The translations under genes and the position numbers were made by a program. Of a stretch of 64,000 bases of DNA, positions 43,631 through 55,482 are shown one piece after another. The notes under the pieces were generated by a model. The model made no database searches. It was not told where the DNA came from and saw nothing but the letters and a program-made list of their open reading frames with translations. Location: positions 2,790,001-2,854,000 of the forward strand of contig JAUKUA010000002.1 of the NCBI GenBank assembly GCA_030549175.1, in the 5' to 3' direction. Each line of letters opens with the position of its first letter. Position 1 is the stretch's first letter. This DNA comes from Lasiosphaeris hirsuta (lineage: Eukaryota; Ascomycota; Sordariomycetes; Sordariales; Lasiosphaeriaceae).

Positions 43631-45664
43631 TTTGAAGGTTTGGGGGGCTGAAAGCTCGGGGGATTTTTGGGTGTGTGAAAGTGAAAGGTGCGAAGGCAAA
43701 GGCTGTTAAGTTGTTGCTTATGATGATAGGAAGGAAGTCAGAGTTTGTCAAGGGTGACTGCCATCTTTGTAGATTTCGGCTCCTCCTGGCTTGCCAGCTT
43801 CCGAGCCTCGTTTTCTTCTGTCTGCCTCTTCCCTGCCAACCTCGCCCCCCCCCCCCCCCCCTTCGATCTCGAACTCCTGACGCCTCACCGCCAACAAAAA
43901 ACCTCGGCACCGAATCGTCTGCAGGAATGATGCCATCGCCGATGGGCTGGTGCTCACGAGCATCTCAGCTCGCCACCGCCGTCTTCAGAGATCCACATCC
44001 TCCATGACAACACGAGCCCCCATCATATCATCTTGAGGCCCGGACCTTCTTCGCGGGCATGGCGGCCTGCAGTTTGCTTTTCTCGGATAATGCTTTCCCT
44101 CATGGCTTCCGTATGGCCGCCGAGACTTCTTCCCCCACCAAGCTGAGGCGCGCGACGGAGAGAGCTGTCACGAAAAGTCTCTGCCGCTGCCGAGCCTGGC
44201 TTAATAGGAGTAAGGTGAAAACGTGATTCAGTGGCGCGTGGTGGATAAGCTGAGGACAGGACCTGACACTACCTTCACCGGGCCGGACCAGCCGGAATTT
44301 GTTGCAAGGCCTGTGGACTGGGAACGACGAGTCGAGATAATGCCGGGTCTCAAGCCTAGGAACCGTGTAGACATGTTGGGTGCAGCGCGTGGCCAGTCTA
44401 GACAACCTCAAGTCGGCGGCCCTGCATCTTCTCATCGCAGCATCTGTCTTGAAACTGCGTGGCAGTTGCAAATCTGCACGCACGAGCCGACTCAGCCACC
44501 AATAAGATCCTGCAAGTGCTCCAGGTTCGCCGTGGAGGCGTGTGGATGGCGTTCTGGGGAGAGCTGGACGGAACCGGGCCACTGCATTAGCCCAATGCAG
44601 TGCTGTCGGCATCAGCTCGCCATGATCCCGGAGAGCTTCCGAGTCCAACGAACCATTGCTTTCGGAACGATCGAGGAATGCGGTATGCGGACAAGAGGCG
44701 GTCTGGGCACCGGTCCCGCGCTGATGCAATCCCGACGTGGAATAAGTTGATGGTTACTGCTTTCATTTCTATTGTTTGCATTTGTCCCGAGACCCACCAG
44801 TGCCTCCGTTCTGGGTTTCGTCACAACCCAAAGGGTGATATCATCGCGCTAGGTAGGTGCCCATGACTTCCTCGGTCTTGGCGGGATTGACACCTGTGCT
44901 CGAGTTGACTGCTTTTCGAATCAACTTGGAAAGACTCTTCTATCTGCCATCATTACGAACCGCCCTAGAACAGGACAACCGTGGCCAAAACCCCACCCTG
45001 GTTTATTTCTTGAGAAGCCAATTACACTGAAACCCCGAAAAGACCATGCCAACATCTGAAAATGCGCCCAGGTATTTGAGAATGAGATCAAGAAGCGAAT
45101 GAGATCAAGAAGCGGAGCGACTCCTTTCCCGCATGCACCTCAGCTTGCAAGGCTGGGTCGCAGGTCTCTTCTCCAACACAGACGAACTACTCAAAACACA
45201 GGTGGACTACAACACCGTGGCCCTTTCAGGCGGTCCAAAAGAACGACGTACTAGGAACGCCGCCCGAGAGCAGTACATCGGGAAGCATTGAGCCCCCGAA
45301 GTTATGCTCCCGAATTGTATTCTCGTCGTCAATCTTTCCATCAAGTATCTTCCTCCTCCGCGAAACGTAATCCCTCATCACGCGCTTTTCTCTAACTGGA
45401 AGCCAATCCAAGATAAGGGCTCGGTGGTGGCGCTTGCTGAATTAGAATGCGGTTCGAAGCTCGCGCATCTTGAAGGACTCCCACCTGCGCCGCAGGAGTG
45501 GGACGCGCGGCTCGCTCGTTCGGCGATTTCCCAAGGCGTACTGCATTGTGAGTTCGTCCTCCTTGAATTCAGCGAAGACTGTACACCTTTTGCGAACACA
45601 TTCTTTTAAATACAAATTCCCTCTGGAGACAATTCATACGAAGCGCCGTGTAAATGACAAATCT
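43631..45664. other. Gene-poor stretch
   Basis: A C14 run lies at about 43849-43862. Overlapping opposite open frames at 44.1-44.75 kb show no family resemblance and are not called. Nothing else recognised. Confidence 0.4.
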
Positions 45665-47330
45665 TTACTCCGAATCCCCCGTGAGATCCATCGTCTGCGT
45701 CTCGGCCTTCTGCTTGGTGCTGGCGGCTTGCGGTAACGCTCCAACAGCGCCGGTGAAGCCCAGTGCCCCAATAACTTGAACAGTCGACACCCCCATGCTG
45801 GATATGGTCGCGTTTATTGGGCTCTTTTCGGACGTATTTGTCGATGAAGGCTTCGAGGATGGCGCAAATAATCTGCCCGTAGCGGGGTGCTGAAAGGGGA
45901 ATGTTGCCATCTTTGAGAGCTTGGAGAAGGTGGCCAATGAAGGGGATCTAAAGGTCGTCCAGCTGCTCAGGTGGAGCTCTGAGACTGTTGGCTCCTGAAA
46001 CAATCTGCAGACCAAGTTGCGCTGAGATGTCATCCCATCCAAACTTGATACAGTGGCCGAACGACTCAAGTAGACGTATAGGTGAAAGGGCAGAGTCATT
46101 GTTGAAAAGCATCCCCATAGGTTCCAAGTTGGGAATGGAGGAATTCGGATTAGGTGGTGTCTAGTTAAGGTGTATGCTAGTGACCAATTACGTTGCCAGC
46201 TTCTTGTATATCTCCAGACATACTGGGAGATTGAATGCCCCCTCAATAGCGAACTTGAGCATCTCCTGGAGCGCGCCCAATACAAACCCTGGACTTAAAT
46301 GAGACCCCGAGGTGTGCCCTTGTTCGAGAATCGGTACGAAGCTTCTTGGGTGTTAGTAGTGTATGGCAAGAATGGTCCAGTCAGCGAAAGGCAGGGTCGG
46401 CGGTCTTCAGCCCCTGGAGCGAAATGCTTACTTCGGTGTAATGGTGATCAAGTAAGTAATAAAACCGGTTAGCCTCGCTTATAAATTTTGGCGCTGCTAT
46501 CACACTTCTGCTGAAGCCGATTTTGTAGTGCTTGTTGAAAAACCCGTGTCTCTTTCTTCACCAAGTTGGTAGATGGCCGTTCAAGTTCGGGGGGGGGGAG
46601 GGGGAGGGGGGTAGCAATATTAGAGGTAAGAACCCACCGGCAACTGAATGTGACAGGCAATACCTCATGGGAAACATCCGAGTACCAGCAGGCGAATGAT
46701 GGCTGCGTCCCGGACGTCTTGAAAACGTCTTCCTCGAGGCGGTGTTTGACGACCAAGCCACCGCCCTCATGTGAGGAGGGTAAAACATATGATCAGAATC
46801 CCATGTCAGGATCCAATACATAGACGGCCACAGGGCAAATAGTGAAACCTACTCAGTGTGGGCCTTGAACATAGCACCCCTTTTCGTATATCAGCATCTT
46901 ATACAGCTCGGCCGACACAGGGCTGCTGATACCGAGGCTCCCAGCGACGAACTTGCAGCAGACATCGACGGTATTGCCGCAATGTGGATTCTGGAACTGG
47001 AACTGTGCTGGGACGAGAAACAATGTTCTACAACTCGTCACAGATTGATTAGAGAGGCCTAGTATCTGTAAATAAATCCAAAAATGGGATAAGTGGTCCA
47101 CTGGGGAAATGTAGAGGTGATGCGTCAAAGTTTGCGCGGTGGCAAAGCGCGTCTTCAACTTCCAGGTTTTTTTCAAGATGGTCAATGCACGGCAGCAAAA
47201 GCAGAGACAAAAAGCAAAGAGTGTGGAGCGAAGAGCCAAGGAAGTATCCGCATTCCAACCTTTGTTTGTCCAAGGCCCAAGGGAGATATTGAAGCAGAAG
47301 AAAAACTTCAAATGATGAGCACGCACTTAA
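45665..47330 (-). pseudogene. 2OG-Fe(II) oxygenase-like gene, decayed
   Basis: Reading the minus strand from 47.1 kb downward gives scattered pieces of one large fungal oxygenase-family protein: SAELYKMLIYEKG, then, one base out of frame, AMFKAHTE; then VVKHRLEEDVFKTSG, PSFACWYSDVSHEVLPVTF and LTSNIA; then GALQEMLKFAIEGAFNLPVC; then MGMLFNNDSALSPIRLLE, LDDL, TAG (about 45947), and IPFIGHLLQALKDG and ILEAFIDKYVRKEP. The order matches the family. One frameshift after YEKG and the in-frame TAG (CAG->TAG possible) show it is dead. The H-x-D iron motif would sit at the frameshift. Confidence 0.6.
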
Positions 47331-47986
47331 GAGGTATATTTTAGGTTTTAGAGTGCCTTTCCTGCTGCTGCCAACGCTTTAGGGCCTCGGTACCTCTCTC
47401 TGGAAGTGTAACTTGCTAACCAACAAACCAGAGCTGGATTGTATCCACCAAGGTATCTGCCATTGATGGATCTGGGCGATGCCCGGAAGGTGCGGAACAA
47501 CAACGGAGTCCAGACTCCGGGCGTCAATGCTAACCTCACGTGCGCAAAACCCTACTGGACCCGTCATATGAATCGAAATGCCGTCCTCTATAGCTACGGA
47601 GGTTAGGCCTAGAGGAATATATAGTGGTGGCACTTCAGAATTGCCTTGTGACTCGGAACACGTTGTGGAGCATGATCCCTCAAGTTCAGAGCCACCCGCA
47701 TAGAGACACTGCTCCAGGTAGCTCAGGGCGAGGTTTCCCAGGCATATTTGAAGGTTTTCCTAACCGGTTTGTTTATCTAATTGGTTGCATTAGAATTGCA
47801 ACCATAGTGGGGCAGTCCGGAAAGGGGCACGGATGTGGAACACGGATGTGGAAAAAAGAGAGCAAAGAGGACGGGAGTTTGTTCCTTCTCAAGATTGGAA
47901 TTTAGATCATGGACAGGTGAACGGTGAACCAAGGCAGGGGCAGGAGCGAAATCCTATAGACCCCCCTCGCCAGAGACTTTCTCCCC
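47331..47986. other. Intergenic
   Basis: No gene recognised. Confidence 0.35.
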
Positions 47987-48468
47987 TCACAACGTAAACT
48001 CCAACCGATTCCCAGCAAAATCCCTCGCAAAGAACCTGGTCGGATACTCCTCGCCCTTATCTCCCGAATTCTCACCGCCAGGCCGGTCGCACTCGCTGGG
48101 GGCGCCCTCGCCGCCGCGCTCGTAGTGCTCCCAAATACGCTTCTGCAGGGCTGCCAGCGCCGCGGGGCTCTCGAGGCGGAAGCACGGGTGGCGGCGGGCG
48201 GCGCGCGCCTCAGGCGTGAAGTCGATGTCGGGCCGCCCAAACGCCACGTGCAGCTGCTGCCCCGACGAGGCGATGTCAAACCAGGCGAGCTCATTGACCT
48301 GGGCCGCGGGGACGGCGCGCACGGTCAGGGCGAGAGTGGTGCCGTAGAAGGTTGTGGCGGCGGGAAGGGTTGAGGGCGGGACGAGGATGTTCACCTGCGG
48401 GGTGGATTGGTACGGGGATGGGGGGGAGGGAGAGGGGGTGGACGTACATGGTGGAGGCCGGTGATCAT
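47987..48468 (-). CDS. Glyoxalase/bleomycin-resistance (VOC) superfamily protein
   Basis: Two exons, 48468-48448 (21 nt) and 48394-47987; the 53-bp intron (GTACGT...CGCAG) joins as MITGLHHVNILVPP. Product 142 aa, a single VOC module pair: HHVNILVPPSTLPAATTFYG at the start, GQQLHVAFGRPDIDF in the middle and FFARDFAGNRLEFTL at the end. The His of HHV, the His of LHVA and the Glu of RLEF are the usual metal ligands. VOC proteins isomerise, cleave or sequester small molecules; the substrate is unknown. The tiny first exon makes the gene easy to mis-start. Confidence 0.85.
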
Positions 48469-48839
48469 GGTTGCGGTCGGTGTGCTTGTCTGTGAACTGA
48501 GAGGTGAGCACAAGTGTCTTTGAGCTATTGCTTGGTGAGTTCGTGATATCTCGAAACAACAAGAGTTAGATGGCACGTCGTCAAAGGTGATGGAGCCGCT
48601 CCGGTTCCGCTCCTTTATTTGCGGGAGCGGAGTGCCACTGCGGGGTCATCCCTAGCATCCACCTCCGCACCCCGCTGACGCCATCGTGGAAAGTTGCTTT
48701 GTGATGGTGCTCGAATTGTCTATCAAGAATTTGTTCATTATGGAGAAGAATCTATGCGGGACACCAGCGTCCGCAAAAAAAAACGTACCACAAATTCGTA
48801 GCCGACTCAGACTGATAATCTGCCATCATTCCCACCTCC

Positions 48840-49962
48840 TCACTGCTCTTGTCCATCACTCAAGATCGGCTCCTTTCCCAGCGCCTTCAGGTCTCCACCC
48901 TTGCCGCCATACTCCACAGGAAGCCTCTCTCCCAGACCCTTGATGTTGCTGTCGGTAAACTCAAGCGCCAGGTTGCCGCCGTTGGACATGGGGTGGAACT
49001 TCTTGATCGTCTTGGCCGCGACGAAGAGCTTCATGAAGCTGTAGACGAAACCCATAATGGCGGGAACATTGACGAAGAACTTCTCTTTCAACAGCTCGGG
49101 GTAGTTCTGCGCAAAAACCTTGATGGTTTCGCCGCTAGCCGACTTAACGGCAGGCGACTGGCGCAGGAAGCTAATGGACTTGTAGTCGTGGACCTGGAAC
49201 ATCTTGTACGGATCGTACTCAGCCGTGATAGCCTTGGTCGCGGTCGACAGCGACAGCTCCTGCAGCGCGAGTTCCATGAGGGCGACACGCCACTCGATGA
49301 ACCTAGACCCTTGTCAGCGACATTCGGTGTGGATTGTCAGTGTGGGGAACTTACTCCTCCAGGTTGCCAAAGGTCTCCTCAATCGACTTGACACCACCGT
49401 AAATGTTCCAGGTAAACACCTCCTTGTCCTCGGGCTCGGCGGAAGCCTCACCCTCGCCGGCATAGGTCGTGACAAAACCGAGACCCTCAAACTTGACCTT
49501 AGCGAAGGCCTTCTTGATGAGCTCCAACGGCTTTGTCTTGGCACGCCACTCGAGTGTCTTGGTCAGTTGGTCTTTGGCCTTGACGATGTCGCCATCGTTT
49601 GCATTGAGATACTTCTGTAGGACGATCTGGGTGGGGATGTGGGTCTCGGGATCGGCGAGGGTGACGCCCCAAATCTCGGGGTGGCCATTCTCCAGGGCGA
49701 CGTTCCACAGCTGCGCGATGGGGGCTAGCTCGGGAACGGCAGGAGCCTTCTCCTCCTCGGCAGCTGCGGGATTGCCGGGAGCTCCCACAACCTCCTCGGC
49801 GCCGGCCGCGGGGGTGGCGATTGGAGCAGACACTGGCTCGGCGACAATGGGACCCGCCTCGACAACCGGGACCGTCTCAGCTGCAGGCACCTTGGGAGTC
49901 TCGGAAACTTCAGGCGCAATGGCGCTCTCCACCGGGGTGGGCTTGACTGCGGCGTCGCTCAT
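48840..49962 (-). CDS. sfh5: Sec14-like phosphatidylinositol transfer protein (Sfh5 type)
   Basis: Two exons, 49962-49355 and 49302-48840. The 52-bp intron (GTAAGT...TCTAG) joins as GNLEEFIEWRVALMELALQ. Product 356 aa. An acidic, Ala/Pro/Val-rich N-terminus (about 85 residues) precedes the CRAL-TRIO N region (IVLQKYLNANDGDIVKAKDQ) and the lipid-binding fold (YKSISFLRQSP, VFAQNYPELLKEKFFVNVP). The PELL..FFVN core is characteristic of Sec14-family proteins that exchange phosphatidylinositol at ER and plasma-membrane contact sites. The close match over full length supports the Sfh5 assignment. A run of T lies in the leader. Confidence 0.9.
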
Positions 49963-50714
49963 TTTGCCAATGTTTCGAGTTTTTTTTTTTTCCGGGGGCT
50001 GTGAGTGAAGGTTTGTTCGCGTCACGATCGTGTTGTCGCGATTAGGTTTTCTGGCGTTCGTTTCATCACTGTGTCAAGGCGGCCGAGAATTTTGTGGGAA
50101 CAATCAGATCATCTGATAAGCGAGCACAGTTAAGGGCTGATGATAAGGGTTAGGGTTCTGGCTGCAGCGGCAAGCAGCCAGGCACCCTGGGACCCACCCA
50201 AATTCACACCCTCGCAAACAAGGCGCACCAGTTTTCCTCACTTCGCGGGTCATTTTCGCTCTTGACGCAAATTGTGAGAAACAGTATCTCGGCTATCTTG
50301 ATCTCCGGTTAACCCCAGACCACGCTTTACATTAACAGTTCGACACCTCACAGGTCAAGGAAACTTGGCTCTGAGCTCTGAGCTCCATCTTTGCTCAGAT
50401 TGGCCGCCATGTTGAGCGTCAGCATTCACGAAACCAATGCCAACAGGCCCCCAGCCACATCTTTCCACTGATGGAAACTTCTCCTTAGTGCTCGTATTTC
50501 CCGGCTGTCAAAACCCAACTCAAGGTTCAACAACAACATGCAGGGGGAATCGTCATCACAAACATCCTAGCCACATTTACAGAGAACAAGCAAGAAACAA
50601 AATCGCCAGAGCAGGTCTGCTCAAGTCCAATATTATTATGCACGCATAGCTAACAGTTCCATGTTTTCCAAGAATTCCTATCTAAACCACTTCAAAGACA
50701 AGTCCAGGTTGCTT
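49963..50714. other. Intergenic
   Basis: Promoter side of the Sfh5-like gene. No gene recognised. Confidence 0.35.
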
Positions 50715-51436
50715 CTAGCACTTCACAACTGCCGGCCCAGGATTTACATAGCTTGTGGGTGTCGGCCAAAACAGCTGGAACAAAATACAAGGGTCCGTTG
50801 CCTTGTAGGCACCAGGGAATGAGACCAAGCTGCCCGTGTTGAGAGTTTCGCTACCACTAGTGACGCTGATTTGGGCGCACCCGATGTAGAACTGGGCGCC
50901 TCCAACGCTCCCAGCGGAGCGGACAGCAATGTGCTCCGCGCGCAGCAGGTATCCGCCATTGGCGGCACAGCTGGGGATCTGCACACCGAGTTGTTATTTT
51001 GCCTAATGCTGCAGGTCGGAATTAGATTGATTCAGCTTCGTGCTAAGAGAGGTGATGGAACTGGGGGAGGACCTACGATTGCTGGGCCATGTGATGGTGC
51101 TGGTTCCCAAGCCGCTGGGTCCATCTTGGTAGATCTTGAACCACACGGCACCCTTACCGTTGAAGGTGGCAGCCGTCTTGCCAGTCGGGACCTTGGCAAG
51201 ATAATAATGCTGCGGCCCTGGGTGGGTCATGGATTTGCCGACGACAAATGTAAAATTTGAACCGGCCGTGACGCTCACAGTCTTGTTGGTACCAGTGCCA
51301 GGATTCTTCTCGTAACAGGTCATGGCCTCTGAGGTGACGTGCTGTGCGGGCGAATGGGAGTAGTGGTTCTCGGTGATACGAACCGTCTCCCACTCTGCTG
51401 ATTGTACGCCATTGTAGACACTACCGGGGAATGTGT
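50715..51436 (-). pseudogene. AA9 lytic polysaccharide monooxygenase, defective or 5'-incomplete
   Basis: Two exons are readable. 51436-51077: TFPGSVYNGVQSAEWETVRI, MTCYEKNPG, SMTHPGPQHYYLAKVP and GAVWFKIYQDGPSGLG. About 50982-50715: IPSCAANGGYLLRAEHIAVR, GGAQFYIGCAQISV, and the end NPGPAVVKC. These are AA9 (GH61) features: the HPGP second copper His, the Tyr-bearing core and the C-terminal disulfide region. Two problems: the first exon with signal peptide and the N-terminal copper His was not found upstream, where a RIP-marked duplication sits; and the donor after TWPSN does not fit the acceptor before IPSC in frame. An intact enzyme would cleave cellulose oxidatively. Confidence 0.6.
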
Positions 51437-51491
51437 CTATGAAAGGTGATTGTCAGCAGCGGTTGATACGCGAGAGACGTGAGAAGGCTAA

Positions 51492-51808
51492 CTACTCGAA
51501 TTAAACTAGAAATACCGTATTACGGTAGACAGCTTAGAATACCTGCCCGTTCGCCGTAAATTGAAGCTTTTGCTTCTCCATCTCCAAAGCACTGGATATG
51601 GCCTTTCATTTTCTTCTCCTTCAACTCTAAAGCACTAGTTCCAAGTCGACAACTCAGCCACCCACCGTGCGTCTCTTTTCGCTTTCGCTGCTCCAATCAA
51701 ACTGGACAATGTGGTATCACGGTGGGCAGCTTGGAATGCCACCTGCCCGTTCGCTGTCAGAAGCCTTTTTTTCTCCTTCTCCAAAGTACCGAATCTGGCC
51801 TTTCGGTC
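51492..51808. repeat. Direct duplication of about 110 bp with RIP-type differences
   Basis: 51497-51605 and 51692-51808 are homologous (CTGCCCGTTCGC, CTCCAAAG, TCTGGCCTTTC or TATGGCCTTTC). Differences such as ACTGGACAA/ACTAGAAAT, TATCAC/TATTAC and GTGGGCAG/GTAGACAG mostly change CA to TA or TG to TA in the left copy. Confidence 0.65.
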
Positions 51809-53163
51809 GGTACCCTTCGTCTGCGTTCGCCATCTAGATTCTCATCACATCGTCCCGGAGCAGCATCAACCAAATGTACTCGTTTGCCGAGCTTATGTAC
51901 TCGTTTGCCGAGCTTATGCTGCTGGCGAGGGGCGGTGTATTTGCTGTTTGAAGCACGGTAATCTTTTGTGCTACGAGCTGGGCGGTTGAGCGTGAGGTGA
52001 TATCTACCTTACCAACCTCTTATGACTTGAAATTGCCTCAGTAATTGTAGAAAGTGCACAGGGAACCTGATGGAACGGCCTAGGCTTTATTTCGGAGGCC
52101 TACAAGTGCTTTCACAAACACCTCGATCACGATAAGATACACCTTTTGGAATGCCCCAAACCCATGATTCACAAAATTTCACACTGTACGATCTGCTGTT
52201 CAAGGACGCCTAGGTCATGTCAGTAGGCATCGGGTTGTTTGATTAGACCCTACTGGCGTTCTTTATTATCCCTACATCCCCATCCATACCTCCCATCCCG
52301 GCCCACCATGCCTCCCCTCCAAGATCACCACATCTCCGGCATCGCCGCCGCCACCACCCCAAAGCAACCACATCAGTGGTCGGGAGGGCCCGGGATCTTG
52401 GCAATGCCTTTCCAGAGCGCCTCGCACATGTCGAACTACCAATCCAGGCCCTCTTCCGCGGTGCTGGATCCGTCTTGGCCGCCACCGCTGCGGACCGGTC
52501 GCCTTGTGATGATGCGGACGCGCTCCGCACCACCTTCGTAGTAGCTTAGGTATCTCTTCCGCATGGGATAGGCTACGGCGATGACCGAGGCGCGGCAGAA
52601 GCCGGTCTTGGAGTAAACAAGGACTCGGCCTCGTCTGGCCGTCGACCCGGATGAGTCTTGCTCACCCCCGAGCACCCCCCACTGCCCTTTGAGCCGCACA
52701 GGTCTAACATAGGAGAACCAACTTGAACTTGACGTCCATCTCATTGTGAGCGCTGATAGTATTTGCAAACTGGCGGGGAGTGAATAAAAGCCCACTGGTA
52801 TGCCTATTTAACACCGATTCACCCTCAACTTGAAGGCTGCCACGACTTAACAAACGCCCACTTGCATTTACGGTGAATGTTTTCCTTTAAATATTTAGGT
52901 CCTTTGTGATTAGGGTGCTGGGTATTTCAAGGCAGTGAGGCCAGCCAAATCACTCCACTACCTAGTACAACTGAAGGCCACTTGTTCATGATTGGAACAC
53001 CAAATCCAAGTCCTCGACAAATGAAACCCTGCGAGGTGCCAGGACACACAAGTGGTTATGTGACAAAGCACAAACTAACACTATTTACATCATCAATCCA
53101 TAACTAACCCCAGACATCCACATCCATATCTTTGCCCCTTCGACTTGGGCATCATTGCCCTTT
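51809..53163. other. Intergenic, about 1.35 kb
   Basis: No gene recognised with confidence. Short open frames at 52.2-52.8 kb lack family resemblance. Confidence 0.35.
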
Positions 53164-53979
53164 TCAGGGAAAACCAGGTGAGTCATAATCGGTGTTTGCA
53201 TCAAACGATATTGCGGCAGGCTTGGCCCTTGTGATATCCCCAGGAAATGATGAGTCCTTGATGGCAATCGTCGCCTTCCCAAAGTCGTGGGCAAACAGCT
53301 TGTCGCGAATGCCTGCGGGAAACCCGTTGTACGAGATGAGCGAGCCACGGAACCAGATTCCCTTGTGGTTCTCAATCGCATCGTCGCCAGCATCGGCAAA
53401 GCGGAAGCAGTGGGTGCTGAGGCCGTCCTTGTGGTAGACCATTTTCGGGTGCTCGCCGTCCCATCGGACGCTCGATGCCGGGCGGACTTCGTAGTTGCCG
53501 TGCTGCGAGGCCGCGACGTACTGCGCCTGGCCATCTTTGACCCAAACGCCCACGTGCTCCCAGTCGTGGGTGTGACCGGTGCCGACGAAGAAATTGGCGA
53601 GTGACACGTCCTTCTCAAAGTAGTAGTCGTACAAGTAGAAGCACCAGCCGTTGGAGTTGCACCGTTGGCGCGAGTAGACGTTGTTGTTGTTCAGATCGGA
53701 CAGATCGCGGCAGTCGGATGAAAGACCGGCGAAATTGGTGGGTAGGCCGACGGCAATATTGCCTTCGGCGTCTACGGCAGGCACATTGTAACAGCCATCG
53801 GTGTCAAAGTCAAGCGAGGGTTGCCATCGTAGGTCGTTGGCAGTTGCCTTCTGGGGGAGGGCAGTGGGTGGATTTACTGCTCGAGATTGTACAAGGAGTG
53901 GTTGGGGCGTGATCGGTGAGGTAACGACTGAAGGGACGAGTGCCGCAAGCAGCAGCGAGATGGCGATCTTGACCATCAT
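53164..53979 (-). CDS. NPP1/NLP family (necrosis- and ethylene-inducing-like) secreted protein
   Basis: Single exon, 271 aa (ATG 53979; a second ATG follows directly). Signal peptide KIAISLLLAALVPSVVTS. The NLP signature heptapeptide appears as GHTHDWE (residues 135-141), followed by HVGVWVKDG. The commoner form has Arg at the third position, so this is a variant. Cys residues pair in the N-terminal half (DGCYNV, SDCRDL, RQRCNSNGWC). NLPs are secreted by plant-associated fungi and oomycetes; some disrupt plant membranes, many are non-toxic. Toxicity cannot be judged from this sequence. It stands alone, with wide intergenic regions on both sides. Confidence 0.88.
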   Translation of the reverse strand: MMVKIAISLLLAALVPSVVTSPITPQPLLVQSRAVNPPTALPQKATANDLRWQPSLDFDTDGCYNVPAVDAEGNIAVGLPTNFAGLSSDCRDLSDLNNNNVYSRQRCNSNGWCFYLYDYYFEKDVSLANFFVGTGHTHDWEHVGVWVKDGQAQYVAASQHGNYEVRPASSVRWDGEHPKMVYHKDGLSTHCFRFADAGDDAIENHKGIWFRGSLISYNGFPAGIRDKLFAHDFGKATIAIKDSSFPGDITRAKPAAISFDANTDYDSPGFP

Positions 53980-55482
53980 GGTGTTGATGTGGCACTGGAT
54001 TGAGAGGACTGCCCCGGAACGAGGGAATATGGAAATACGCCGTCTGGCGAAACCATTGGTATCTTATGTAGGAGGCGCAAGTCTTTCGAAGGGTCGCAGT
54101 CTCTCTCAGGGGTGGAAATTGACTAGCTGTCTATGGTACCGAACGCATAGTGCCTTCGTCGTGCTAGAGCTTGCAAGTGACACCTTGGCTCCCCGCGTGG
54201 GTTGCATCTCGGGGGAAGTTGGAGGATAAGGCATGTGGTGCTGGATCCATGTCTTTAATATTATGTCTGGCTGAGATTGCGGCTCGCCAGCAGGCAAGTT
54301 GCCACTGGTGAGGTGAGATGCAGACCCGTGTCAGCTGCAACGCGCAAACATCAAGTCGGGGAGGTGATATTATCTGAAATGTCTGTAATGCCCTGTCAGC
54401 CAATAACGGGTAAACGGCCGGGGTGTGGCTACGGCGCGCCTGTCGCCAAGGCCAATCAAGCATCCTGGGGAGCCCCGCCGGCTGTACTTAGCCCCTGAGC
54501 CCCCCCCTTGGAGCCTGGGCCTTTCATATCCGTGGGCCAGCTCTCGCTTCGAATTGGACAATTGCACAGCGGCACACATACGAGCGTCTCCAAATTATTT
54601 ATTTAGGGACCGTAAGACGATCGACTGTGCTCTGTGCTGATATTGTAAGACGAGTGGAGAAGAACAAATATCGGCCTCTACCCCCACAATTCTGCGAGGG
54701 GACTTGGCAGATTTGATCTCGAGTTTTCAAGTTTCTCGTTTTTGAGGACAGGACGCATCTGCAACTCACCGTCAGCGCATGTGGCCAGCGAGTGTGGGGA
54801 AGTCGCGACGACGGCGACCTAACGTTCTCCAACTGCATATTGGAAGCCAAAGACGTACAAGAGGCTCCACTGTGGTGCTTGTTTGTTTACTAGCGCGCGA
54901 TCTGAAGGTTGGCGGTAAATGTCTGTGGGAGTGAAGATGTTGTCGCTGCCCCGCGGTTGACCTCTTCAGCTGCTTTTTTCACCCCGAACTGAGATACCGA
55001 GAGGGGGTATGTTAGAAACGGGAAAGCCTTGTAGATTTGCAAGTGAGACACCTGCCTTAGGAAGTGGGGTGTGAACAGAAACAAGAAGCCCGCGAGAATG
55101 GCATTGCCGACTTTGACGTGGATTCCCTCTTCTCTGGAGTCTGGACAAGTCGCGATGACCAGGCACGTGGGCTGAGGATAAGCATGCATCTGGCTGGTGC
55201 CTGATCAGCGAGGCCATGAGCACGGGGTAGGCACTGACCTGGTACGGATTCTACCCCACCAAGTCCACTATCGGCTAATTCCGGGCTCTGGCCAGGGTGC
55301 CGAGCCAGCAAAAATCCTGCTGACGTCGAAATCGTGACCTGGCGGCTCACGCGCAGTTGGTCAGCCATCAAATCCCACGTGCAACCTTGTCCTTGCCCTG
55401 TCCTGGATCTTGCATCGCAAGTGTTGTCGCACTTGTCGCAGCGACGCGCAAACACCACGGATGCTGAAGATGCGCCGGCATC
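53980..55482. other. Intergenic, about 1.5 kb
   Basis: Divergent promoters of the NLP and carrier genes. No gene recognised. Confidence 0.35.

Noticed and set aside
44100..44750. Opposite 209- and 175-residue frames
   Set aside because: They overlap each other, have biased composition and no recognisable motif; neither can be preferred.
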